Source of the DNA: Butyricicoccus_A sp963588905
Lineage (GTDB): Bacteria; Bacillota; Clostridia; Oscillospirales; Butyricicoccaceae
NCBI GenBank assembly: GCA_963588905.1
Contig: CAVAJF010000025.1
Span: forward strand, 93,412-157,411
DNA: 64,000 nt
Reading direction: 5' to 3'
The position numbers and the translations under genes are program-made. The notes beneath the pieces are model-generated. The model saw nothing but the letters and a program-made list of their open reading frames with translations. It ran no database searches and was not told the origin of the DNA. Below, one piece after another: positions 33,645 to 41,629 of this stretch (its first letter is position 1; each line of letters starts with the position of its first letter).

Positions 33645-33905
33645 CTAAAAAAACCTTTCGCAACCCTATCAAAAACAGGGACGAAAGGTCAGGGAACCTC
33701 CGCGGTACCACCCAGATTCCGGTATCACACCGGCTCTTTGCGACTGATAACGGGGTCTCCCGCTGGTGTTTTTGGACACCAGAGCTCCCGGGCGAACTTC
33801 GTCAATCCATTTCAGCAGGCAGCTTCCAGCCAATGGCTGCCGTTCTCTGATGCCGCAGGGCTTTGAGTACTTTTCCCGTTCGTTGCTTTTCCGTAGAATC
33901 AATAT
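33645..33905 (-). ncRNA. T-box leader of pheST (Phe specifier UUC)
   Basis: The minus strand has the T-box sequence TGGTACCGCGG (33700-33710). The terminator that follows (33645-33689) has CCTTTCG...CGAAAGG arms and seven T. Upstream lies the stem I/II/III region; a TTC at 33794-33796, within GAAGTTCGCC, is the probable specifier codon. Uncharged tRNA-Phe would stabilise the antiterminator and allow pheST transcription. Confidence 0.92.
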
Positions 33906-33913
33906 ACTATATA

Positions 33914-33942
33914 TTTATACCATACAATGCAGGGAAAAGCAA
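33914..33942 (-). promoter_or_regulatory. promoter of the T-box-pheST transcript
   Basis: On the minus strand TTGCTT (33937-33942) and TATAAA (33914-33919) are 17 bp apart. Confidence 0.6.
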
Positions 33943-33978
33943 GGAGTTCTTGAGAGATTCTTCGGCTTTATTTACGCA

Positions 33979-34013
33979 AAAACACCCCGAAACCATACAG
34001 ATTTCAGGGTGTC
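33979..34013 (-). terminator. intrinsic terminator after tRNA-Val
   Basis: On the minus strand ACACCCTGAAA pairs with TTTCGGGGTGT and TTTTTG follows. Confidence 0.8.
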
Positions 34014-34018
34014 GATTC

Positions 34019-34094
34019 TGGTGGACACTAACGGTCTCGAACCGCTGACCTTCCGCACGTCAAGCGGATGCTCTACCAACTGAGCTAAGTGTCC
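34019..34094 (-). tRNA. tRNA-Val (anticodon GAC)
   Basis: 76 nt including an encoded CCA. The acceptor stem GGACACT/AGTGTCC, D-arm TAGCTCAGTTGGTAGAGC, anticodon loop TTGACGT and T-arm GGTTCGAGACC are all complete. The anticodon GAC reads GUC and GUU. It has a consensus promoter and its own terminator. Confidence 0.97.
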
Positions 34095-34115
34095 GTACTG
34101 CTGAGCAGTGTTGAT

Positions 34116-34144
34116 ATTATAACAAACAAGCGCGCACTTGTCAA
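34116..34144 (-). promoter_or_regulatory. consensus sigma-A promoter of tRNA-Val
   Basis: On the minus strand TTGACA (34139-34144) and TATAAT (34116-34121) are exactly 17 bp apart, a full consensus match. Confidence 0.9.
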
Positions 34145-34172
34145 CGATAATTTTCTGGAAAAAGATAGAAAT

Positions 34173-34211
34173 AAAAAATCCCTGTGTCCCACAGGTCAAG
34201 GAACACAGGGA
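34173..34211 (-). terminator. intrinsic terminator downstream of pgk
   Basis: On the minus strand TCCCTGTGTTCC pairs with GGGACACAGGGA and TTTTTTATTT follows. Confidence 0.85.
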
Positions 34212-34384
34212 AGAGAAAAACGGCAATATGAGAAAGCAGATTCGTAGATTAAATTGTGTGTCTTCGTACATGAGGTGTGGAGAGAAGTGCCGTTTTACTT
34301 GATTTTCACCCGCAGCGTCTGGTGAGAGACGCTGCGGGAATGTGGAATAGAGTAGAATAGAGAATAAACGAAAAGTTGTATGGC
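34212..34384 (-). other. structured 3' region of the pgk transcript, possible small RNA
   Basis: No gene is seen in these 173 bases. The region contains a perfect 12-bp hairpin, CCCGCAGCGTCT/AGACGCTGCGGG (34309-34338). It also has a longer-range pairing AAAACGGCA/TGCCGTTTT (34217-34225 with 34288-34296), followed downstream by the terminator. It could be a long 3' UTR or a 3'-derived small RNA. Confidence 0.5.
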
Positions 34385-35638
34385 TTACAGCTTCTGTCGC
34401 TCGTAAGCCTGCTCCATAGCAGCAATCAGCGGGAGCTTTTTGCCGCTCATAAAGCGAACCATGGCACCGCCTGCGGTGCAGACATAGCTGATCTTGGTCA
34501 GATCAATAAACTTGGTAGCACTGGATACGGTGTCACCGCCGCCGATGACAGAATATGCTTCACTGTCAGCAATACCGCCCCAGATGCCGCGTGTACCGAT
34601 GTCAAAGCCTTCCTGTTCATAGATGCCGGCAGGACCATTGGCGAAAATGGTTTTTGCGGATGCCAGCAGAGCCTGATAGTCGGCAATCGTCTGCGCACCA
34701 ATATCAATGAATTGCGCGTCTTGCGGCAGATTGTCAATCGTGCATTCTACACGCACGCCATCCTTATTATAGGCGAGGTCGCGCGGCAGCTCAAATCGGT
34801 CTGGATATTCTGTCAGATACTTCTTCGCTGCTTCTACAAAGGTCAGCATGTCGCGGTCACGCAGGAACTTCATCTGAGGTTCACCAAATGTCACACCATT
34901 CGCAATGTGCATAATGATGCCGGTGACACCGGTGGTCAGGATTTTATCCGCTGTACCGTTCTTGAGCACAGATTCCATCATACCAAAGGCATCGGAGATC
35001 TTTGCTCCGCCGAGCACAAACATACACGGATGCTTTGCGCCGTCCTTGACGGATGCTAGCGCGGCATACTCGTCAAAGAACTGGAAACCAGCCGCTGCCG
35101 GTAAGAAGTGCGGGAAACCAACCATAGACGGGGCATCACGATGTGCGGCAGAAAAGGCATCGTTGACATACAGATCAAACAGCGGAGAGAGCTTGCGGAT
35201 ATGCCATACATTTCCCATGTCTTCCGGCTTCAGCTTGACAAAGTTGGAGAAGGTAGACAGTTCTTCTCCCAGATACCGCAGGTTGCCCAGAATAATTGCT
35301 TCACCTGCTGGCAGATTTTTTACGGCTTCAATTGCCGCCGGGCCACAAACATCATCAATATAATGTACCGGATAACCGGTCAGGGCAGACAGCTTTTGTG
35401 CGTGCTCTTCGAGTGGAATCAGGTTCTGATAATCCTGCGTGTCACCCTGATGTGCAATCAGAGCGACAGCAGCGCCGTTTTCCAGCATATATTTCAGCGT
35501 AACCGCGTTCTTTTTCAGACGGTTTTCGTTGACAATCTTTTTTGTGACCGGATCAATCGGAGAATTGATGTCCGGACGGAACAGGATTTTCTTGCCTGCA
35601 ATATCAAGCCCGCGCAGGGCGTTCATTTTTATTTCCAT
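34385..35638 (-). CDS. pgk: phosphoglycerate kinase, archaeal-like type
   Basis: A 417-residue kinase interconverting 1,3-bisphosphoglycerate plus ADP with 3-phosphoglycerate plus ATP. The N-terminal substrate motif reads FRPDINSPIDP, where common bacterial enzymes have R-V-D-F-N-V-P; the NSPIDP form is typical of archaeal PGKs. GGAKISDAFGMM and the nucleotide-site GGGDTVSSATKF (bacterial GGGDS-like) are present. The start overlaps the end of the gap gene by 10 nt, so translation is coupled. It is the last gene of the HPr-like/dehydrogenase/gap/pgk operon. A standard bacterial PGK elsewhere in the genome is likely but cannot be checked here. Confidence 0.88.
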   Translation of the reverse strand: MEIKMNALRGLDIAGKKILFRPDINSPIDPVTKKIVNENRLKKNAVTLKYMLENGAAVALIAHQGDTQDYQNLIPLEEHAQKLSALTGYPVHYIDDVCGPAAIEAVKNLPAGEAIILGNLRYLGEELSTFSNFVKLKPEDMGNVWHIRKLSPLFDLYVNDAFSAAHRDAPSMVGFPHFLPAAAGFQFFDEYAALASVKDGAKHPCMFVLGGAKISDAFGMMESVLKNGTADKILTTGVTGIIMHIANGVTFGEPQMKFLRDRDMLTFVEAAKKYLTEYPDRFELPRDLAYNKDGVRVECTIDNLPQDAQFIDIGAQTIADYQALLASAKTIFANGPAGIYEQEGFDIGTRGIWGGIADSEAYSVIGGGDTVSSATKFIDLTKISYVCTAGGAMVRFMSGKKLPLIAAMEQAYERQKL

Positions 35639-36663
35639 TTTGCCATCCCCAGATATTCATTCGTCTTAGCGGTTGCTTCTTCCATGGTATCCTGCATGTG
35701 CAGAGCAGCACGTACACCATCCAGTGTTTCCGGAATGGTAACAGCTTCCTGCGGAATATAAATCGCAAACATAATCTGATCGCCGTATTCTACGATAGAT
35801 TCTTCCCACAGGCCGATTTCGTACATGTCACCGCGCGGGTTGCCGAGGTCACGGGCATACTTGAACATGGAGGCATTGCCGAGGAAACCGTCTGCAATGC
35901 GGACAACGCGGATACGGTCATGGGTTTCAAATGCCTTGAGTGCTTGCTCCTTGGTGATTTTCTGCTTGCCCTGTGCGGTGATGGTGATGATGTGACCATG
36001 GGTGACCGGTGTGTGAACCAGAATACCGGTAGCCTCTACGTGCGGCATGATGGTCATGAGGTCAACTGCCTGATGAGACGGAGCCTTGTCGATCTTCAGT
36101 GCGTTGGTCAGTCCGCGATGATAATCGCCCGGGTCAGCAACACGGCGAATAATCGTGATTGCCACGCGCTCAATACCGCCGCAGTTGCGGTCAAGGCAGT
36201 CAACGGCACGAATCAGACCGGTGGTGTTGCAGGAAGTCAGCTTCAAGAACTGCTTATCCAGACCCTTTTCATAGTTTGCATAACCGTGGAAAAAGACATC
36301 AGCGACATCGTTCTTTTCGCCGCCCTGGAAGATGCACGGCTTGCCCATGCGCTCAAACAGCTTCTTGTTCTCTGCGCCAACACCTGCCGGTGTTGCATCG
36401 AGCAGAATATCACACTTTTCTGCCAGATCTTCCATCGTACCGCATACCGGAATGCCTGCTTCTGCATAAGCATCTGCATATTTCGGGTCAGACATGTACA
36501 GGTCATACGGCATACCCTTTTCCTTCAGAGCACGAACGCCCAGATTCGGGGTGCGGTTTGCCACACCGACCAGTTCCATATCTCCCATGCGTACCACGCC
36601 ATCAGCCAGACGCTGACCGATGGTACCATAACCTACGACGCCAACTTTTACCTTGTTCATCAT
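35629..36663 (-). CDS. gap: type II (archaeal-type) glyceraldehyde-3-phosphate dehydrogenase
   Basis: A 344-residue enzyme of the type II GAPDH family, which is the normal GAPDH of Archaea and is rare in Bacteria. The N-terminal Rossmann motif is VGVVGYGTIGQRLADGV; the catalytic Cys lies in KLTSCNTTGLIRAV; RRVADPGDYHRGLTNALK is characteristic of the archaeal type. The reaction is oxidative phosphorylation of glyceraldehyde 3-phosphate to 1,3-bisphosphoglycerate with NAD(P). AGGAG precedes two adjacent ATGs (36663 and 36660); either could start. It lies 23 nt after the dehydrogenase gene and overlaps pgk. Confidence 0.92.
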   Translation of the reverse strand: MMNKVKVGVVGYGTIGQRLADGVVRMGDMELVGVANRTPNLGVRALKEKGMPYDLYMSDPKYADAYAEAGIPVCGTMEDLAEKCDILLDATPAGVGAENKKLFERMGKPCIFQGGEKNDVADVFFHGYANYEKGLDKQFLKLTSCNTTGLIRAVDCLDRNCGGIERVAITIIRRVADPGDYHRGLTNALKIDKAPSHQAVDLMTIMPHVEATGILVHTPVTHGHIITITAQGKQKITKEQALKAFETHDRIRVVRIADGFLGNASMFKYARDLGNPRGDMYEIGLWEESIVEYGDQIMFAIYIPQEAVTIPETLDGVRAALHMQDTMEEATAKTNEYLGMAKWK

Positions 36664-36686
36664 GTATTCTCCTTTATGATTTGTTG

Positions 36687-37676
36687 TTATCTGTGTTTTG
36701 CGTACTCTGGATTGAGCAAGCTGCGTGGCTGTTCGCCGCGCATATACGAAGCGATGACACCGGCACAATGGTTAAATACCATGCGCACAGCCTGTGTGGA
36801 TACAGCCGCAGAATGCGGGGTAAGAACGACATTTGGCAAAGTTTTCAGCTCAGAATCCGGATCAAACGGTTCAACCTTGAACGCATCCAATGCTGCGCCG
36901 GCGATCTTGCCGGAGCGCAGAGCATCTGCCAAATCATGTTCGTTGACAACATAGCCGCGGCTCGTGTTGATGATATATACACCGTCCTTCATCAGGTCAA
37001 TGACATCTTTGCAGATGAAATCCTTCATGGTTTTGACTGCCGGCAGATGTAGGCTGATGATGTCTGCGGTGCGCACAGCGGTTTCCAGATCAACGATTTC
37101 TACGCCAAGTGCATTGGCTGCCTGATAGTTCGGATACGGATCGTAAGCAATGACTTTGACCGGGAAGACGCTGAGCAGCTTGGCAAATTCACAGCCGATG
37201 TTTCCGAAGCCGAGCAGAGCGACTGTGCCTTCCAGCGTCTGCGACATCTTAGCGGTAACGCCGTCTGCGCGCAGGCTGCGGTCATAAATGGTGATTTTGC
37301 GCAGAATGGCAAGCGTCAGAGCCAGTGCTTGTTCTGCTACTGCTTTAGAGTTTACACCCGGTGCGTTGCAAACGGCGATACCCAACTCAGCAGCTTTTTC
37401 CAAATCAACCGTCTCGAAGCCAGCGCCAAAACGGGCGATACCCTTCAGATGATCGGCACAGGCGGTAAGAACTTCTGCGTTCCACGGTTCACGTCCGGCT
37501 ACAACGTAATCAAAGCCCTTTGCTGCGGCAATGACTTCCTGTACGTCCTGTGTATGGTACAGTGGGATGTTGACGATTTCTGCGCCCTGTGCGACAGCGT
37601 CGTGAAAAACCTCGTTGAGATCGAGATTCAATTCATTCTGTACCAGAACAGCAACTCTCGTTTTGTTCTCTGGCAT
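36687..37676 (-). CDS. D-2-hydroxyacid dehydrogenase (SerA-like)
   Basis: A 329-residue NAD-dependent dehydrogenase. The NAD-binding fold shows LLGFGNIGCEFAKLL, and the catalytic Arg, Glu and His are in INTSRGYVVNE, FKVEPFD and LTPHSAAVS. VNSKAVAEQALALTLAI matches the family signature. It lacks the C-terminal ACT/ASB domains of regulated SerA. Given its neighbours, oxidation of 3-phosphoglycerate to 3-phosphohydroxypyruvate is plausible, but glycerate, glyoxylate or lactate-like acids are equally possible from sequence. Confidence 0.88.
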   Translation of the reverse strand: MPENKTRVAVLVQNELNLDLNEVFHDAVAQGAEIVNIPLYHTQDVQEVIAAAKGFDYVVAGREPWNAEVLTACADHLKGIARFGAGFETVDLEKAAELGIAVCNAPGVNSKAVAEQALALTLAILRKITIYDRSLRADGVTAKMSQTLEGTVALLGFGNIGCEFAKLLSVFPVKVIAYDPYPNYQAANALGVEIVDLETAVRTADIISLHLPAVKTMKDFICKDVIDLMKDGVYIINTSRGYVVNEHDLADALRSGKIAGAALDAFKVEPFDPDSELKTLPNVVLTPHSAAVSTQAVRMVFNHCAGVIASYMRGEQPRSLLNPEYAKHR

Positions 37677-37704
37677 GATAGTTGTTCCTCCTTTGGGGGA
37701 TCGG

Positions 37705-37727
37705 CGCTGCGGCGGAGAGCCGCAGCG
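37705..37727 (-). other. intercistronic GC-rich hairpin
   Basis: CGCTGCGGC/GCCGCAGCG arms around a 5-nt loop, without a T tract, between the HPr-like gene and the dehydrogenase gene. A related GC-rich hairpin lies after pgk (34309-34338). It may mark an RNA processing or stability site. Confidence 0.6.
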
Positions 37728-37777
37728 TACATTTGAGTGAATGTGAGATTTATAGTGAAATGGATTAGGCGATGTTA

Positions 37778-38035
37778 TTACAGCTTGTCGTTGAGATAAG
37801 CGGAAAGGACTTTTGCGTCCTGTTCCTCGGAATCACCGGAGAGGGTAAAGGAGATGTTGTCTCCGCCCTTGATAGATAAACCGATGACGGCGAGGATGCT
37901 TGTCGCATCAATAGATGCATTGTCTTTAAACAGTCGAACGGAAGAGCCAAGAGATCGAATGTTCTGTGTCAGCTCCGATGCAACTTGCGCATGAACGAAT
38001 ACCGGTTCGGATACTGTATGTTCAATGGTAATCAT
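37778..38035 (-). CDS. HPr-family phosphocarrier paralogue
   Basis: An 85-residue HPr-fold protein. His15, the site phosphorylated by PTS enzyme I, and Ser46, the HPr kinase site, are at exactly the usual positions (VHAQVAS and TSILAV). Arg17 and Pro18 of the classic HARPA motif are Gln and Val. The loss of Arg17 argues against efficient sugar PTS phosphotransfer and for a regulatory role, as in Crh. The start at 38035 has GAGGTG upstream; a longer frame has no ribosome binding site. It is the first gene of the gap-pgk operon and faces a PRD regulator gene, a natural partner. Confidence 0.85.
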   Translation of the reverse strand: MITIEHTVSEPVFVHAQVASELTQNIRSLGSSVRLFKDNASIDATSILAVIGLSIKGGDNISFTLSGDSEEQDAKVLSAYLNDKL

Positions 38036-38186
38036 TGATTGGCACCTCTTTCTTTTGTGGTGTGGTTTGTGTTTTGTTGATTTATCTTTTGTGACTACAA
38101 GTATGACGTCAAAACAAAAGCAGAACAAGTAGATTCCTGGCGGAAATTTGGCGTCATCTCTGTGGACATGCCAATAAATTGTGCAT

Positions 38187-38215
38187 ATTGTACAGAATAT
38201 AACGTGACTATACAA
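38187..38215 (-). promoter_or_regulatory. promoter of the HPr-like/gap/pgk operon
   Basis: On the minus strand TTGTAT (38210-38215) and TACAAT (38187-38192) are 17 bp apart, giving a leader of about 140 nt. Confidence 0.55.
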
Positions 38216-38320
38216 TGAAAATGCAAGAAATCAACAATGCTAACGGAGAGAAAAACGAAAATTGTTAAAAAAATCACAAAAGAAAAATTTCCGTCAATTG
38301 TGGACAAATCTGAGAAAATG

Positions 38321-38336
38321 TGGTATCTTTCTTGCA
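38321..38336 (+). promoter_or_regulatory. sigma-54-like -24/-12 promoter before the PRD regulator
   Basis: TGGTATCTTTCTTGCA has the GG/GC spacing and TTGCA of the sigma-54 consensus and lies 75 bp before the regulator start. The -24 part deviates from TGGCAC at two bases. Confidence 0.4.
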
Positions 38337-38410
38337 AAACATCACGAAACCATCAAGATTTGTTAATAATTTCACAAATGGCTAGGAATCAGGAAAGGCG
38401 GGAAGACAAC

Positions 38411-40477
38411 ATGGAGCTGTCACAGCGAGCAAAACAGCTGAGTCAATTGCTGTTAGAACAGCCGGCGGGGTGCCCGCTTACGTTAGCGGAGCTGTCTGAA
38501 CAGATGCATTTGAGCAAACGAACCATTCAACGCGCGCTGCCGGAGGTGCGCAGCTGGATGGAAGAACACAATTGCAACGTACAAGCAAGAGCAGGAAGCG
38601 GCATTTCTGTTGAAGCAAGCGAAGAAAACAAACATTGCTTGCTGCTGGAGCTGCAGGGAGACGCAGAACATGCGCAGCATTTGCCTCAGCAGGCGGAATT
38701 GTTGGAGATCCTGCTGGATACACAGCAGATTTTGTCTATGGAACAACTCAGTGAGCGCTTGCGTTGTTCGAGAGATGCCGTAGAAAAGCAACTGCCATGG
38801 ATCCGCGATTGGCTGGCGCGCTATCAGATCCGTCTGCATGTACAGACCGGCGTCGGCTTATATATAGAAGGGACGGAAAAAAATTGGCGGATAGCGCGCA
38901 TTGAGCACATCGCCGCATTTCATGCAGACGCTGTCATGACGTATTTTTCTTCTCCGGAGCAAAACACGCCGCCGCTGCTGTTTCGTGTGCTTTCCAGAGA
39001 AGAGCAACTCGGATTGCTGTCGATTCTCCGGCGGGCGCAGAACTATCAGGAAATTTATCTGACCGATGAGGGATTTTTGCGTGTCTATCTTTGCGCAGGG
39101 CTGATGCTCCGGCGCGTTCGGCAGGGACATCCGTTGCATTTGGATCGAGAAGAGATGGAACGATTGCAGCGATTGCCGGAATATGCCATGGCTGAACATG
39201 TGGCGGATATGCTGCAAGAGCAAAACAAGATTGTATTAGACGGCGCAGAGATCGGCTTTTTGGCCATGTATTTTGCAAACAGCGATGTTATGCCGGAGCA
39301 AACAGCAGAACTACCGACAGGAGAAGTGCATCGGCTGTATTTGGCACAGCGGATTATTGGCGCGGCGCAGCGCGAACTGCATTTGGACTTTTCGGCGGAT
39401 GAACAGCTGCTAGAAGGATTATATGCACATTTACAGGCGACATGCAGCCGTCTGCGGTTAGGCAGCCCGATTGAGAATCCGTTGATGCAGGAAATCATAG
39501 ATACCTATCCGGCATTGTATGCGGCAACGCGCAACGCTTGTGAGGTGTTCAAAGAAATTCTCCATGTAGAGACAATTCCGCCGGAGGAGTGCGCGTATAT
39601 CGCCATGCATCTGGGTGCGGCAATGGAGCGAATGCAGGAACAAGCACAGAATATTTCTGCCGTTGTGGTGTGTCCGGTTGGCATGAGCGGAGCCAGTCAT
39701 TTGGCAGCAGAAATTACACGCCGGTTTCCGCAAATTATCGTGCATCGCATTGTCAGTGCCGTCAATATTGATACGCGGCAATTGCGCCGAGAGGGTGTAG
39801 ATCTGATTCTTTCCACCATTGATTTGCCGATCTCCTATCCGATAGTGCGCGTCAGTCCGCTGCTCAATCGAAGAGATTTTACGCGCATTGATGCGGCGCT
39901 CACCATGGCAATCCAGCGCAAGCAGGAGTATCAGCAGGAAGAACGTCCGATCACGCAGAGAAAAGACATTGCGTTTATCGCACGATTCAGTGATGAAATG
40001 CTCCGCTTAACACAGGATGTTCCGTGGCATCAGATTCCAAGTATTCAAAAAATAGAAGATTTGGCATATTATGCGGCGCATATGATGATTTCGGAGGATG
40101 TTGCGGCGAATCAGTTGGAACAACAGCTGATATATCAGATGTATCAATCGGACAGCTATTTGCAGCCGTATCATCGCTTGATTGTTTGCTGCACGACAGA
40201 ATATACCCAGCATTGCCGGATGGGATATTTGCAGCTCAAAATGCCGTATATGGAAGATCAGCGGCAAATCGAGGGCTGTTTGATTTTGCTAGTGCCGGAA
40301 AGAGATACCACCGGTGCAGCCGCCTACTTGACGCATCGGGCCTGTGCGGCGATATTGCACGGCAGAGCGTATTTGCGGGATATGCAGCACGGAGAAAGTG
40401 CTGCCTTTGTGCAGCGCTTGGAGCGCGATGTCGCGCAGTGTTATGCCAATATTGTGCGGCAGCGTCTGCCGGAATGA
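38411..40477 (+). CDS. MtlR/ManR-type PRD transcriptional regulator
   Basis: A 688-residue PTS-controlled regulator. Two N-terminal helix-turn-helix domains (about residues 1-60 and 85-150; LTLAELSEQMHLSKRTIQRAL) are followed by PRD1 (~170-270) and PRD2 (~285-395, YIAMHLGAAMER). An EIIB-like domain with Cys in VVVCPVGMSGASHLAAE comes next, and a C-terminal EIIA-like domain with His in QHCRMG. Such proteins are switched by HPr- and EII-dependent phosphorylation. It is divergent from the HPr-like operon. An upstream in-frame ATG at 38378 exists, but GGGAAG before 38411 favours this start. No PTS permease is adjacent. Confidence 0.9.
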   Translation: MELSQRAKQLSQLLLEQPAGCPLTLAELSEQMHLSKRTIQRALPEVRSWMEEHNCNVQARAGSGISVEASEENKHCLLLELQGDAEHAQHLPQQAELLEILLDTQQILSMEQLSERLRCSRDAVEKQLPWIRDWLARYQIRLHVQTGVGLYIEGTEKNWRIARIEHIAAFHADAVMTYFSSPEQNTPPLLFRVLSREEQLGLLSILRRAQNYQEIYLTDEGFLRVYLCAGLMLRRVRQGHPLHLDREEMERLQRLPEYAMAEHVADMLQEQNKIVLDGAEIGFLAMYFANSDVMPEQTAELPTGEVHRLYLAQRIIGAAQRELHLDFSADEQLLEGLYAHLQATCSRLRLGSPIENPLMQEIIDTYPALYAATRNACEVFKEILHVETIPPEECAYIAMHLGAAMERMQEQAQNISAVVVCPVGMSGASHLAAEITRRFPQIIVHRIVSAVNIDTRQLRREGVDLILSTIDLPISYPIVRVSPLLNRRDFTRIDAALTMAIQRKQEYQQEERPITQRKDIAFIARFSDEMLRLTQDVPWHQIPSIQKIEDLAYYAAHMMISEDVAANQLEQQLIYQMYQSDSYLQPYHRLIVCCTTEYTQHCRMGYLQLKMPYMEDQRQIEGCLILLVPERDTTGAAAYLTHRACAAILHGRAYLRDMQHGESAAFVQRLERDVAQCYANIVRQRLPE

Positions 40478-40486
40478 AATACACAG

Positions 40487-40518
40487 AAAAACTGTTGCTT
40501 AAGGGCAACAGTTTTTTC
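40487..40518 (+). terminator. intrinsic terminator of the PRD regulator gene
   Basis: AAAAACTGTTGC pairs with GCAACAGTTTTT around TTAAGG; TTTTTTCTT follows. Confidence 0.88.
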
Positions 40519-40538
40519 TTGCAAGAGTCAATCAGTTC

Positions 40539-40567
40539 TTGACGGAAAGAAATAAAGATAATATAAT
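40539..40567 (+). promoter_or_regulatory. promoter of the thiamin salvage operon
   Basis: TTGACG (40539-40544) and TATAAT (40562-40567) are 17 bp apart, just before the TPP riboswitch. Confidence 0.8.
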
Positions 40568-40578
40568 AAATTGGACGA

Positions 40579-40662
40579 AACAGGGGAGCTTGTGTAAACC
40601 GGCTGAGAGTAGGCAATCGCCTTGACCCTTGACCTGATTTGGGTAATGCCAACGTAGGAAGA
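40579..40662 (+). ncRNA. TPP riboswitch (THI element)
   Basis: The conserved parts are present in order: CTTGTGTAAACCGGCTGAGAG, ACCCTTGACCTGAT and GGGTAATGCCAACGTAGGAAG. A terminator-like hairpin with arms GCGCATCGG/CCGAGTGCGC and TTTTTCTTTT follows at 40676-40708. Thiamin diphosphate should shut off the five genes downstream. Confidence 0.96.
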
Positions 40663-40675
40663 GATTTTTTGACTT

Positions 40676-40708
40676 GCGCATCGGATTACCGAGTGCGCTT
40701 TTTCTTTT
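40676..40708 (+). terminator. TPP-riboswitch expression-platform terminator
   Basis: GCGCA/TGCGC and CGG/CCG form a stem with a small internal loop, followed by TTTTTCTTTT, about 100 nt before thiD. Confidence 0.75.
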
Positions 40709-40808
40709 GGAAAAATCTCACAGAGTTTCGTTTTGAAAGCGGTTGATTGGGGGCACCACCTTCCGCCGCTATACAAAATCAATGACTGTGAAAGGAGACA
40801 AGTTCACG

Positions 40809-41600
40809 ATGAAAACAGCATTGACGATCGCAGGAAGCGATTCCTGCGGAGGCGCCGGAATTCAGGCAGACATCAAGACAATGACAGCAAATGGCGTATA
40901 TGCCATGAGCGCGATCACTGCCCTGACTGCGCAGAATACTACCGGCGTAACAGGTATTATGGAGGTAACTCCGGAATTTTTGCGGGAACAGCTGGTCGAT
41001 GTAATTGAAGACATTGCACCGGACGCCGTAAAAATTGGCATGGTTTCTTCCAGCGGACTGATTCAGGTCATCGCGGATACGATTGAAATCTATCAGCTCA
41101 AGAATGTTGTCGTGGATCCGGTAATGGTTGCGACAAGCGGCGCAAAGCTCATCAGTGATGAGGCGATTGACACGCTCAAGACCCAGCTGATTCCGAAAGC
41201 AACTGTGATTACTCCGAATATTCCGGAGGCAGAGGTACTCTTCGGCAAAAAGATTACCAGTGCAGACGATATGATTGAAGCAGCAAAATGGATTAGTGAG
41301 ACTTATCACTGCGCTGTCCTGTGCAAGGGCGGACACAATCTGAACGACGCAAACGATTTATTGTACCGCGATGGCGGTTATCAGTGGTTTGAGGGAAAGC
41401 GCATTGACAATCCGAATACCCATGGTACCGGCTGCACGCTGTCCAGTGCCATTGCATCGAATCTTGCCAAGGGCATGAACCTGGATGAAGCTGTGGATTG
41501 CGCGAAGCGATATATTTCCGGCGCACTGGCAGCAATGCTGGATCTTGGAAAGGGCAGCGGCCCGATGAATCATGCCTTTGCGATTGAAGGCAAATACTAA
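40809..41600 (+). CDS. thiD: hydroxymethylpyrimidine/phosphomethylpyrimidine kinase
   Basis: A 263-residue ribokinase-fold enzyme that phosphorylates HMP to HMP-P and HMP-PP for thiamin synthesis. ALTIAGSDSCGGAGIQADIKT at the N-terminus and the anion-hole region NTHGTGCTLSSAIASNLAKG are diagnostic. AAAGGAG precedes the start at 40809. First gene of the TPP-controlled operon. Confidence 0.96.
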   Translation: MKTALTIAGSDSCGGAGIQADIKTMTANGVYAMSAITALTAQNTTGVTGIMEVTPEFLREQLVDVIEDIAPDAVKIGMVSSSGLIQVIADTIEIYQLKNVVVDPVMVATSGAKLISDEAIDTLKTQLIPKATVITPNIPEAEVLFGKKITSADDMIEAAKWISETYHCAVLCKGGHNLNDANDLLYRDGGYQWFEGKRIDNPNTHGTGCTLSSAIASNLAKGMNLDEAVDCAKRYISGALAAMLDLGKGSGPMNHAFAIEGKY

Positions 41601-41629
41601 GTCGTTTCAGGGAGTAAGATAAAAAAATT

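Larger units (their letters stand above)
38036..38410. other. divergent regulatory region between HPr-like operon and PRD regulator
   Basis: No gene is seen. It contains the minus-strand promoter at 38187-38215, a sigma-54-like site at 38321-38336, the palindrome TGACGTCA near 38104-38111 and two direct copies of TGTGGACA (near 38160 and 38299). Confidence 0.5.

Noticed and set aside
33972..34271. A 99-codon minus-strand frame with a hydrophobic start.
   Set aside because: It runs through the pgk terminator, the tRNA-Val promoter and the tRNA itself, so it cannot be a real gene.
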